Below are positions 1 through 6,730 of a DNA stretch of 7,938 nt, in pieces. Source of the stretch: Deltaproteobacteria bacterium (GTDB taxonomy: Bacteria; Desulfobacterota; Syntrophia; Syntrophales; Fen-1087); contig JAPLJM010000005.1 of the NCBI GenBank assembly GCA_026388595.1, forward strand, positions 1 to 7,938, given 5' to 3'. The stretch's first letter is position 1. Each line of letters begins with the position of its first letter. Position numbers and translations under genes: made by a program. The notes under the pieces were generated by a model that was given only the letters and a program-made list of their open reading frames with translations, had not been told where the DNA came from and did no database searches.

Positions 1-1180
1 CCTCCTCCGTATCGCAGATCTTCTTTGCCTGCGGTTCTGCAAGTTTTGCAAGATCACCGGTCATGATGCCGCTTTCCACCGTGGTAAGCGCTGCTTTTTC
101 AACAGCATCGGCAAAAAAGACCACCTGCTCTGTTCCATCGAGTTCACCACGCTTCCGGAGTGCGCCCGTCCAGGCGAACAGGGTGGCCATGCAGTTCGAG
201 GAGGTCTTCTCGCCCGCCAGATGTTTATAGTAGTGCTTCTGCACGGTACCATGAGCGGCCTCGTACTCAAACCAGCCGTGTGGTGAAACCAGCACCGACG
301 TCATCATGGCCAGAGAGCCAAAGGCCGAGGCCACCATGTCGGACATAACGTCACCGTCGTAGTTCTTGCAGGCCCAGAGCATACCGCCTTCGGATTTCAT
401 GATACGGGCCACGGTGTCATCGATGAGGGTGAAGTTGAACTGGATCCCGGCCTTCGAAAACTTGTCCTTGTACCCCCCCCTCTCAAAGGTCTCTGAAAAG
501 ATGTCGCGGAAAGTCCCGTCGTAGGTCTTTGAGATGGTGTCCTTTGCACCGAACCAAAGGTCCACCTTCTGGTCCAGCGCATATTCCATGCAGGACGTCG
601 CAAAGCTGCGGATGGAAGAATCGGTGTTGTGAATCCCCTGGATGATGCCGCCGCCTTTGTCGAACTCCTGAATGGTCCCACGGAAGAGTTCGCAACCCTT
701 GTCGTCGGTGTAAACAAGTTCCGCCTTTCCGGGACAGGGCACCTTGAACTCGGTGTTCTTGTAGACATCACCATAAGCGTGCCTCCCCACGATGATGGGC
801 TGAGTCCATGAGCGGACGCCAGGTTTTATATTATTCACCAGGATGGGTTTGCGGAACACCGTGCCGTCCAGTTGAGCCCTGATCGTGGCGTTAGGAGACT
901 TCCACTCCTGCTTGAGGTTGTACTCCCCGATGCGATTTTTATCCGGGGTGATGGTCGCGCACTTCACGCCCACGCCGTGCTTCTTGATGGCCTCGGCAGC
1001 TTCCAGGGTGATCTTATCGTCGGTTTCGTCGCGCTTCTTGAGGCCGAGATCATAATACTCGGACCTGATGTCCACGTAGGGGGCAAGGAGTTTCTCCTTG
1101 ATCATTGCCCACATGATGCGCGTCATCTCATCGCCGTCCATCTCAACGATTACGTTCTTTGTGCTGATCTTCTTCACCAT
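1..1180 (-). CDS. icd: NADP-type isocitrate dehydrogenase, eukaryote-like subfamily (3' end cut by window edge)
   Basis: Interconverts isocitrate + NADP+ with 2-oxoglutarate + CO2 + NADPH in the cytoplasm; in a reductive TCA cycle it would fix CO2. I read 393 codons without a stop before the window ends; the family is usually about 400-415 residues, so only a short C-terminal tail is missing. Recognisable blocks are MDGDEMTR (14-21), WKSPNATIR (93-101), GTVFR (106-110), GRHAYGD (132-138), K213 in GAKDT, LIDD (252-255), KNYDGDVMSD (272-281) and EAAHGTV (307-313). These supply the substrate residues S95, N97, R101, R110 and R133, and the metal ligands D254, D277 and D281. The NADP-contact stretch reads Q-K-H (314-316), where animal enzymes have T-R-H. 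The ATG at 1178-1180 follows an AGGAGG eight bases away. It is the fourth gene of the operon, 30 bp behind aconitase. A run of eight G codes for part of R234-G235-G236; the frame is intact on both sides of it. Confidence 0.95.
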   Translation of the reverse strand, partial: MVKKISTKNVIVEMDGDEMTRIMWAMIKEKLLAPYVDIRSEYYDLGLKKRDETDDKITLEAAEAIKKHGVGVKCATITPDKNRIGEYNLKQEWKSPNATIRAQLDGTVFRKPILVNNIKPGVRSWTQPIIVGRHAYGDVYKNTEFKVPCPGKAELVYTDDKGCELFRGTIQEFDKGGGIIQGIHNTDSSIRSFATSCMEYALDQKVDLWFGAKDTISKTYDGTFRDIFSETFERGGYKDKFSKAGIQFNFTLIDDTVARIMKSEGGMLWACKNYDGDVMSDMVASAFGSLAMMTSVLVSPHGWFEYEAAHGTVQKHYYKHLAGEKTSSNCMATLFAWTGALRKRGELDGTEQVVFFADAVEKAALTTVESGIMTGDLAKLAEPQAKKICDTEE

Positions 1181-1188
1181 TACCAAAG

Positions 1189-1194
1189 CCTCCT
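1189..1194 (-). promoter_or_regulatory. Ribosome binding site of the isocitrate dehydrogenase gene
   Basis: AGGAGG on the minus strand, eight bases before the ATG at 1178-1180. It lies in the 30-bp gap after the aconitase stop codon, so this gene has its own strong initiation site despite co-transcription. Confidence 0.8.
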
Positions 1195-1210
1195 GAGGAT
1201 GATCGTTTCT

Positions 1211-3181
1211 TCATCCATGATTATTAGCGATACGGCCCTTCGCCTTCTTTCTTTGCATGGACAGCGAGCCACCGGCAAGAATGATCTGCTTCTGCCGTGC
1301 CGTCAGGCTGTACATGACACCGATATTCATTCCTTTGGTCTTGTTCTTGACCACCATGGGTTTGCCGCTGGCGATGGACTTGGCTGCGTTGACAATTTCG
1401 AGCTCATCGTTCTGGTCGATTCTTTCATAATCCGTTTCATTCTTAAAGGTAATGGGAAGAATGCCGAAATTAACCAGATTATCCGTATGAATGCGCTGGA
1501 ACGATTTGGCCAGAACGACCTTGACGCCGAGGAACATCGGGCAAATGGCCGCATGCTCGCGCGATGAGCCTTCACCATAGCTCGCGCCGCCGACAATGAT
1601 ATTGTGCCTGCCTGCATCGCGAATCTGCCCGGCCCTTGCAGAAAACCCTGCATCAACCGTCTCGAATACAAACTCGGCGTATTTGGGGACATTGGAACGG
1701 TATTTCATTCTTGCGCCGGCCGGGATGATGTGGTCGGTGGTAATTTTGTCGCCCACCTTGATGGTGGCCGTGCCTTTGATGTCCGCAGGGAAGGGGTCAT
1801 TGGTCGGGGGGGCGCCGATGTTCGGTCCGCGGAAGATATCGACCAGAGAGGCATCCTTGATCGATTTCGGGAAGATAAACATCCTGTCATCAATCATGAA
1901 TTTACCCGGCATGGTCATCCTGGGATATTTCATTCCGAGTTTTCGCGGGTCTGTGATTTTCCCCGTGATGGCCGCTGCCGCTGCTGTTTCGCATGAGACA
2001 AGATAGACCTGGGCGTCATGAGTGCCGGACCGGCCCTCAAAATTACGGTTGGAGGTGCGCAGCGAAATCCCCCTCGTTGACGGCGACTGGCTGTTGCCGA
2101 TGCAGAACCCGCAGGCTGACGGGTCGATTCGCGCACCGGAAGCAATCAAACTGCCCAGGTAACCGGCTTCGTCGATATTCTGCATGACCTGCCGGGAACC
2201 GGGAGCAATGACAAGGCTCACGTTCGGTGCGGCGACGTGGCCTTTCATGATGCCTGCGACAGTTGCAAGGTCCTTGTAAGACGAGTTGGTGCAGGAACCG
2301 ATGCAAACCTGATCTACCGATAGCCCCTGCAGCGACTCGACCGTGGCAATATTTCCGGGTGAGTGCGGCGTCGCTGACAGCGGCACAAGTTTAGACAGGT
2401 CGATCTCTACGACCTTGTCATATGCCGCATCCCCGTCAGCGGTGATCTCTGAGAAGTCGGAGAGGCGGTCCTGCGCCCGGAGGAACGTCCTCGTAACGGC
2501 ATCGCTGGGAAATACCGATGTGGTGACGCCGCATTCCGCACCCATGTTCGTGATGGTCGCACGTTCCGGAACAGAAAGGGTTTTTACCCCGGGGCCCCCG
2601 TATTCGAAAACCGTATTTACGTTGCCCCGGGTGCCGAAAATGCGAAGCACTTCGAGAATCACGTCTTTGGCCGAAACCCATGGTTTCAGCCTGCCGATCA
2701 AATTGATTTTAACGATTCCGGGGCAGACAAGGTAGAAGGGCGCACCGCCCATGGCCAGGGCGACATCCAATCCGCCGGCGCCAATGGCGATCATGCCGAT
2801 ACCGCCGCAGGTCGGTGTGTGGGAATCGGACCCGAGCAGCGTTTTACCCGGCTTGCCGAAACGTTCAAGATGCACCTGGTGGCAGATGCCGTTTCCGGCG
2901 CGTGAGAGGATGATCCCGTATTTTTCGGCGATCGACTGCAGATATTTATGGTCGTCTGCATTCTCGAAGACGATTTGAACGGTGTTATGATCGATGTAGC
3001 TGACCGACAGTTCGGTCGCGATTTTCGGCAGGCCCGTGGCTTCGAACTGCAGATAAGCCATGGTGCCGGTTGCGTCCTGCGTGAGCGTCTGGTCGATCTT
3101 GATGGCGATTTCAGATCCCGGGTTCCAGGATCCCTCTACAATATGTGATTCCAAAAGTTTCCTGGTGATTGATTTGCCCAT
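1211..3181 (-). CDS. acn: Aconitate hydratase, short Aquifex-type (LeuCD-like fusion)
   Basis: Isomerises citrate and isocitrate through cis-aconitate with a [4Fe-4S] cluster; cytoplasmic. The 656-residue protein is much shorter than AcnA/AcnB (about 850-900) and matches the small aconitase class I know from Aquifex and some Deltaproteobacteria. The N-terminal catalytic domains carry QDATGTMAYLQF (35-46), GSDSHT (117-122), the first cluster cysteine C297 in GSCTNSS, and C357/C360 in SACGFCIG. SNRNFEGR (377-384) resembles 3-isopropylmalate dehydratase (LeuC). The swivel domain has TTDHIIPAG (481-489) and GEGSSREHAA (536-545) with the active-site Ser-Ser-Arg, in the aconitase rather than LeuD form. 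The reading frame stays open upstream to 3229, but the ATG at 3179-3181 is preceded by AGGAGGG and gives the normal MGKSIT N-terminus. Homoaconitase or a LeuCD-like activity is possible from sequence alone; the ACL and IDH neighbours make citrate the likely substrate. Confidence 0.92.
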   Translation of the reverse strand: MGKSITRKLLESHIVEGSWNPGSEIAIKIDQTLTQDATGTMAYLQFEATGLPKIATELSVSYIDHNTVQIVFENADDHKYLQSIAEKYGIILSRAGNGICHQVHLERFGKPGKTLLGSDSHTPTCGGIGMIAIGAGGLDVALAMGGAPFYLVCPGIVKINLIGRLKPWVSAKDVILEVLRIFGTRGNVNTVFEYGGPGVKTLSVPERATITNMGAECGVTTSVFPSDAVTRTFLRAQDRLSDFSEITADGDAAYDKVVEIDLSKLVPLSATPHSPGNIATVESLQGLSVDQVCIGSCTNSSYKDLATVAGIMKGHVAAPNVSLVIAPGSRQVMQNIDEAGYLGSLIASGARIDPSACGFCIGNSQSPSTRGISLRTSNRNFEGRSGTHDAQVYLVSCETAAAAAITGKITDPRKLGMKYPRMTMPGKFMIDDRMFIFPKSIKDASLVDIFRGPNIGAPPTNDPFPADIKGTATIKVGDKITTDHIIPAGARMKYRSNVPKYAEFVFETVDAGFSARAGQIRDAGRHNIIVGGASYGEGSSREHAAICPMFLGVKVVLAKSFQRIHTDNLVNFGILPITFKNETDYERIDQNDELEIVNAAKSIASGKPMVVKNKTKGMNIGVMYSLTARQKQIILAGGSLSMQRKKAKGRIANNHG

Positions 3182-3186
3182 GGCTA

Positions 3187-3193
3187 CCCTCCT
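3187..3193 (-). promoter_or_regulatory. Ribosome binding site that fixes the aconitase start
   Basis: AGGAGGG on the minus strand with a 5-base spacer to the ATG at 3179-3181. It sits inside the 13-bp gap after the lyase-subunit stop codon. It favours the 656-residue product over the longer open frame starting at 3229, which would overlap the preceding gene. Confidence 0.8.
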
Positions 3194-3194
3194 G

Positions 3195-5270
3195 TCAATC
3201 CTGGACACGTCCGAGGAATTTGCATTCACTCACGGGAATGCGCATGTCCATATCGGTCCCGCTTTCGCGATGGTCAAGATATTCGCCTGCACCGCCGGCC
3301 ACCCTCCCCAGCGCAAAGGCGAGAAACGGCAGGTCCACCGCGCGTTCGACGGTGATCTTCTTATCCACCAGGAGCGGCCACGCAATGCCCATCAGAATAC
3401 AGGTCAGCGTGGCGTCCACGTTTACGGCGTGGATCTTCCGGGTCACGCCGTCGTTGGTCATTCCGCGGGTCAACCGGTGATAGAAATCATGGAATACGTT
3501 GTAGATTTTATGCTCGACCATATAGGCGTCGATGACTCTTTCGCGCGGGTCGAAGTTGACCGCTTCCTTGTTGAACACGGGATGTCCGAGGCAGGGGACC
3601 TTTTCGTAATGAAGGCCCGCTTCCTTGTCCACCATTTTCCTTTCCTTGAATTTCTTGACATAGTCGCGAACAATCGCATCCAGGTCAGGCGCTTTTTCCT
3701 TGTCGTAGGGATCGGTCAGCCCCGTTTTTCCGAAAACATCAATCAGCATCTTGGCTGCTTCCTGGCCGTTTCCGCCGTGAACCGTTCCTATGGCGGCCAG
3801 GGTTGCAATCATGGCCGTATTCGGCGCATTCCCCGCCGAAGCGGAAAGTTTCGGCGCCTGGCTTGAAATCGTGCCCGGTCCGTTCGTCAACGATGCGATC
3901 AGTCCCATTTCGAATAAACGTATTTCAAACGCGTGCTTGAGCGGATGGCCGAGCCAGTAAAGAAGGACTGATTCGACAAAGGAGCCTTTTTTCATCAGGT
4001 TCATGACGGAATAGCCGTAGATGCGCGGTGTAACACCGTCATTTGAGGATGCATGCGACACGTTACGCATGGATTGCCGCGTCTGTATCCGGCCGAAGCC
4101 GGACTTGACGTATCGCTCAACCAGAGAACCGTAAGGTTCCGGGATGGCCCCGGGATGAAGAATCATGGTGCGGGGGAGATTATGTTCAAAGGCGCCGAAA
4201 TTCTTGAACCATGGGTTGAGCCCAATCGGCTGCGTCGGGGAGAAGTCCGTTTTAATTCCACAGGCATCCGTCACGGCCATGGCTGCATTTACAAGGTCGT
4301 GAAGCGTGTTGACGCGGACGCCCCGCTTTTTTTCCTTGAGGATGGACATGGACATTTTCGGATGATCCGGGTCAAAAACCGGGACCCCGAAATAGTCGTC
4401 GAACATCTTCATTTTTGCCGAAGCCGTGGTATTATTCCCTTCGACGACCGCACCGGCGTGTCCCAGCGAGATACTGCGTCCTTCGGCGAACTGGCCTGAA
4501 ACGTAGACAATGACCGGTTTCGGGCCTTTGAGGGACTTAAGATAGGCGACCGCCTCCTCTTCATACGATCCGCCCGGTTCAACGTAGAGGATGACAAGCC
4601 GTGTGCGTGTGTCCATCATGGCAAGGGAAAGAAGCTCCTTCATCGGTGTCAGGACCAGGGGGTCCTTGCCGGTTGAGATTCCGTAGGAAATACCCAATCC
4701 GGCGGACTTGAGGTAGGTTGCAATGGTATTGACCATATTCCCGGAGTTGGACAGGATGCAAACGCTTCCCTTGATGAATGTTTCATCCGGAGAATCTCCG
4801 CCGACGGCGCCGACGCGCGCACGGTCGTGAGCATTGATGACGCCGAGCGTATTGCAGCCGACGATATCGATACCAGCACTATCGGCAAGGGATTTGAGTT
4901 TCGCTGTTACTTCGACGGACACATGTTCCGTGATTACGAAGATGGTTTCGACAAATTTTTTGCCGTGTTCCAGCACCTCCTTGACATCACCGTAAACGGC
5001 ATCAGGCGGTGAATAAACGATTATTTTATTTGGTTTTTTCGCATCCGGCAGGACTGACAACAGGTCCTCGAACTGGCCGAATACAGGTATCGGCTTGCCC
5101 CCCGGAACGTCAACGGTCTGACCGTCCTTGCCGAGCGCCCATCCGGCCACGATATTCCTGCAGTAGCGTTGAGAAATCATCGAGACCTTGGAAGCTTCAC
5201 GGCCGGTAATGTTCGATACGGCGATACGATCCCCTTTTTTCAGGATATCACTCAATGATTTCGCTCTCAT
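3195..5270 (-). CDS. aclA: ATP-citrate lyase, CoA-ligase/citryl-CoA lyase subunit, atypical (citrate-synthase-like C-terminus)
   Basis: A 691-residue cytoplasmic subunit that should pair with the next gene upstream to interconvert citrate + CoA + ATP with acetyl-CoA + oxaloacetate + ADP + Pi. Residues about 1-300 resemble the succinyl-CoA synthetase alpha part of human ACLY: IPVF (61-64), E115 at the position of ACLY Glu599, SNSGNM (174-179) and GHAGA (270-274), whose H271 is the expected phosphohistidine. Residues about 400-691 are the citrate-synthase-fold lyase module: TNGPG (462-466), VHGGN (497-501), GHPV (562-565), NVDA (617-620) and LGRVAGGAGEYLDH (654-667). Asn463 replaces ACLY His900, while His498 sits where citrate synthase has its catalytic His and ACLY has Phe. 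From memory, green sulfur bacterial AclA is about 610 residues; the excess here is mainly an insertion near residues 335-400. The start is set by AAAGGAGG and the ATGA overlap with aclB. Citrate cleavage is inferred, not shown, and the enzyme could instead work in the synthetic direction. Confidence 0.87.
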   Translation of the reverse strand: MRAKSLSDILKKGDRIAVSNITGREASKVSMISQRYCRNIVAGWALGKDGQTVDVPGGKPIPVFGQFEDLLSVLPDAKKPNKIIVYSPPDAVYGDVKEVLEHGKKFVETIFVITEHVSVEVTAKLKSLADSAGIDIVGCNTLGVINAHDRARVGAVGGDSPDETFIKGSVCILSNSGNMVNTIATYLKSAGLGISYGISTGKDPLVLTPMKELLSLAMMDTRTRLVILYVEPGGSYEEEAVAYLKSLKGPKPVIVYVSGQFAEGRSISLGHAGAVVEGNNTTASAKMKMFDDYFGVPVFDPDHPKMSMSILKEKKRGVRVNTLHDLVNAAMAVTDACGIKTDFSPTQPIGLNPWFKNFGAFEHNLPRTMILHPGAIPEPYGSLVERYVKSGFGRIQTRQSMRNVSHASSNDGVTPRIYGYSVMNLMKKGSFVESVLLYWLGHPLKHAFEIRLFEMGLIASLTNGPGTISSQAPKLSASAGNAPNTAMIATLAAIGTVHGGNGQEAAKMLIDVFGKTGLTDPYDKEKAPDLDAIVRDYVKKFKERKMVDKEAGLHYEKVPCLGHPVFNKEAVNFDPRERVIDAYMVEHKIYNVFHDFYHRLTRGMTNDGVTRKIHAVNVDATLTCILMGIAWPLLVDKKITVERAVDLPFLAFALGRVAGGAGEYLDHRESGTDMDMRIPVSECKFLGRVQD

Positions 5271-6508
5271 TGCTGGTCCTCCTTTACGTCGTTCTCGCTG
5301 TAATTCGCCAGTTTGGCCGCATAGGCAGCAACCAGTGTAATGGGCGTATCCGGTCCGAAGAAGACAAACGGCAAGTTGAGGTTTTCCAGGGTTTTTTTCA
5401 TGACCGCAAGCCCCTGGACGAGGCCGGGACCGCCTCGTCCGATGACAACGGGGATATGAATGGGTCCATGCTGGGCCACCCATTCTTCCAGAGCGTCTGC
5501 AATGGCGGCAAAGGTCACGTCAATCTGCGTGTTGTTGGCCTTGCCGCCGAGAATGAGCAGCAGTGAAGCATTGGCCAGTTTATGGCGGAAGCAGATTTCA
5601 GCGGTCTTTTTCATGCGGTCGTAAGGCGGGTTACCGCCAAAATCAGAAAGAAAGATCGGATCTCCGCCGCATTGGGTCAGCGTTTCGATGATAATGGTGC
5701 TGGCGCCGCCGCCGAACAAAATCGGGAGAATCTTTTTTCCACCGAGCGATGACACATGGGCCTGTCCCTGATGGCTCGCTGCGGACCAGAGTCGCATCTC
5801 CTCATCAAATGTCTCTTCCGTGCTCGGGTATTCCGGGAATTCAAACCCGAGATCACGGAACTTGAAATTGTTTTCATCGAACGTGGCTTTAAAATCGCAG
5901 GCAAATATCTTTTCGTCTTTGGTCACGCGCCACGGATTGATTTCACAGGACTGCATGCCGGTCGAGATGAACATATCCCACTGATTGACAAAGCAGCGCG
6001 CCAGCATGGAGTTCAGACTGCCGTGCAAACCCAGTTTGCTCAGCGCCTCTGAAGCCTGATAGGCATTCAATCCGCGAAAGACATCGACGGGGATCGTTAT
6101 CTTGTCTGAATCCGGGATGGATTCGACATCCATTCCGCCTTTGAGTGATACAGTAAAAGAGGGAGAAAGAAATTTGGAATTATAGGTGATTGCCGTAAAA
6201 AGCTCCATATCCGCCGGTACCGCCTGAACCATGTACGATGTTCGAGGCTGCAGTCCACCGACTTCCGCTGCGGCCACTTTCTTTAGAAGCAGCATGGCTT
6301 CACGGTAATCACTGACTTTATGAACCGATCCGGCCTTGCCTCGTTTTCCTGCAAGCACGTCCGGTTTAATGATCCCGCTTCCCCAGTCCTGCAATTTCTT
6401 TTTAATATCCGATTGATTCACCGGTTCCACCACAAAAGCGGGAACCGGAATTTTAAATCTGCCTGCAAGCTGTTGAAGAAAAATCAGTTCGCCAATTTTT
6501 GCGCTCAT
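5267..6508 (-). CDS. aclB: ATP-citrate lyase, ATP-grasp/citrate-binding subunit
   Basis: A 413-residue subunit homologous to the N-terminal part of human ACLY and to succinyl-CoA synthetase beta. It should bind ATP and citrate and phosphorylate the partner's histidine on the way to citryl-CoA. The ATP-grasp half shows IIKPD (46-50), GKRGKAG (54-60), SCEINP (187-192) and DFKATFD (205-211), matching ACLY's VVKPD, RRGKLG, LEINP and DLAAKVD. The citrate-binding half has GGGAS (266-270), GGKANNTQ (321-328) and GRGGPG (357-362). By alignment with human ACLY, N325, T327 and R358 fall on the citrate contacts Asn346, Thr348 and Arg379. The length fits the usual 400 or so for AclB. The ATG at 6506-6508 follows a strong SD. 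It is the first gene of the operon, and its TGA shares bases with the aclA ATG (ATGA), which suggests translational coupling and equal subunit synthesis. Confidence 0.93.
   Translation of the reverse strand: MSAKIGELIFLQQLAGRFKIPVPAFVVEPVNQSDIKKKLQDWGSGIIKPDVLAGKRGKAGSVHKVSDYREAMLLLKKVAAAEVGGLQPRTSYMVQAVPADMELFTAITYNSKFLSPSFTVSLKGGMDVESIPDSDKITIPVDVFRGLNAYQASEALSKLGLHGSLNSMLARCFVNQWDMFISTGMQSCEINPWRVTKDEKIFACDFKATFDENNFKFRDLGFEFPEYPSTEETFDEEMRLWSAASHQGQAHVSSLGGKKILPILFGGGASTIIIETLTQCGGDPIFLSDFGGNPPYDRMKKTAEICFRHKLANASLLLILGGKANNTQIDVTFAAIADALEEWVAQHGPIHIPVVIGRGGPGLVQGLAVMKKTLENLNLPFVFFGPDTPITLVAAYAAKLANYSENDVKEDQQ
5278..5285 (-). promoter_or_regulatory. Ribosome binding site that fixes the aclA start
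   Basis: AAAGGAGG on the minus strand, seven bases before the ATG at 5268-5270 and inside the 3' end of aclB. The same frame is open up to 5483, but the extra 71 residues lie wholly within aclB and are rich in Arg, Pro and Cys, unlike any family N-terminus. The MRAKSL start is preferred. Confidence 0.8.
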
Positions 6509-6513
6509 CCGTA

Positions 6514-6524
6514 CCTCCTCCTTT
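6514..6524 (-). promoter_or_regulatory. Strong ribosome binding site of aclB
   Basis: AAAGGAGGAGG on the minus strand with a 5-base spacer to the ATG at 6506-6508. It is an almost perfect anti-16S match, fitting a highly expressed operon leader. Confidence 0.8.
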
Positions 6525-6651
6525 GTAAAGGATCTACTTGAAATTCATCCATCGTATACATGCCTGAACAGGAAAAAGATTGCAACTATTGATTGTGACA
6601 ACCGGACGGTCGTTGGATGGGGTCGTTGATCCGTACCAATGGAAGGCTTGA

Positions 6652-6680
6652 AGTATATTTGCTTGACTTTACAGCAACAA
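6652..6680 (-). promoter_or_regulatory. Candidate promoter for the acl-acn-icd operon
   Basis: Minus-strand -10 TATACT (6657-6652; five of six to consensus) lies 17 bp from a poor -35 TTGTTG (6680-6675; three of six). Transcription would start near 6646 and give a leader of about 138 nt before the aclB ATG. The weak -35 would suit activator control. It is a pattern match only. Confidence 0.35.
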
Positions 6681-6698
6681 TCAGGTGGACTCTGTAAA
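6668..6698. repeat. Perfect 7-bp inverted repeat, candidate operator
   Basis: TTTACAG (6668-6674) and CTGTAAA (6692-6698) are exact reverse complements separated by 17 bp. The left arm lies in the spacer of the leftward promoter candidate, and the right arm lies just upstream of the rightward -35. Outside them sit GCTTG (6661-6665) and CAAGC (6706-6710), also inverted, and a further GCTTGA copy at 6646-6651. The arms are two helical turns or so apart, as for a dimeric or tetrameric regulator. The regulator is unknown. Confidence 0.45.
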
Positions 6699-6701
6699 AT
6701 T

Positions 6702-6730
6702 TTGACAAGCCAAGTATCATTATCTATTAT
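6702..6730 (+). promoter_or_regulatory. Sigma70-type promoter for the Sir2 gene
   Basis: TTGACA (6702-6707) is a perfect -35, followed after exactly 17 bp by TATTAT (6725-6730), one base off the -10 consensus. Transcription would start near 6737, leaving a leader of about 158 nt before the Sir2 ATG. A second TTGACA at 6811-6816 has no acceptable -10. Confidence 0.6.

Noticed and set aside
397..774. 125-codon minus-strand frame overlapping icd, which might suggest a frameshifted icd
   Set aside because: The icd frame runs unbroken from 1180 to the window edge with all family motifs, so this is a shadow frame and there is no frameshift.
872..1567. 231-codon plus-strand open frame
   Set aside because: It lies antisense to icd and acn, crosses their boundary, lacks a family motif, and both genes beneath it are strongly supported.
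3060..3866. 268-codon plus-strand open frame
   Set aside because: Antisense to the acn start and the conserved end of aclA; its composition is that of a mirror frame with no recognisable domain.
5271..5483. N-terminal extension of aclA by 71 codons
   Set aside because: Lies inside aclB, is rich in Arg, Pro and Cys without family similarity, and a strong SD marks the ATG at 5268-5270.
6593..6601. TTGTGACAA palindrome as a Rex or CRP/FNR-type operator
   Set aside because: Only one half-site is present; the second half expected six or so bases away is missing.
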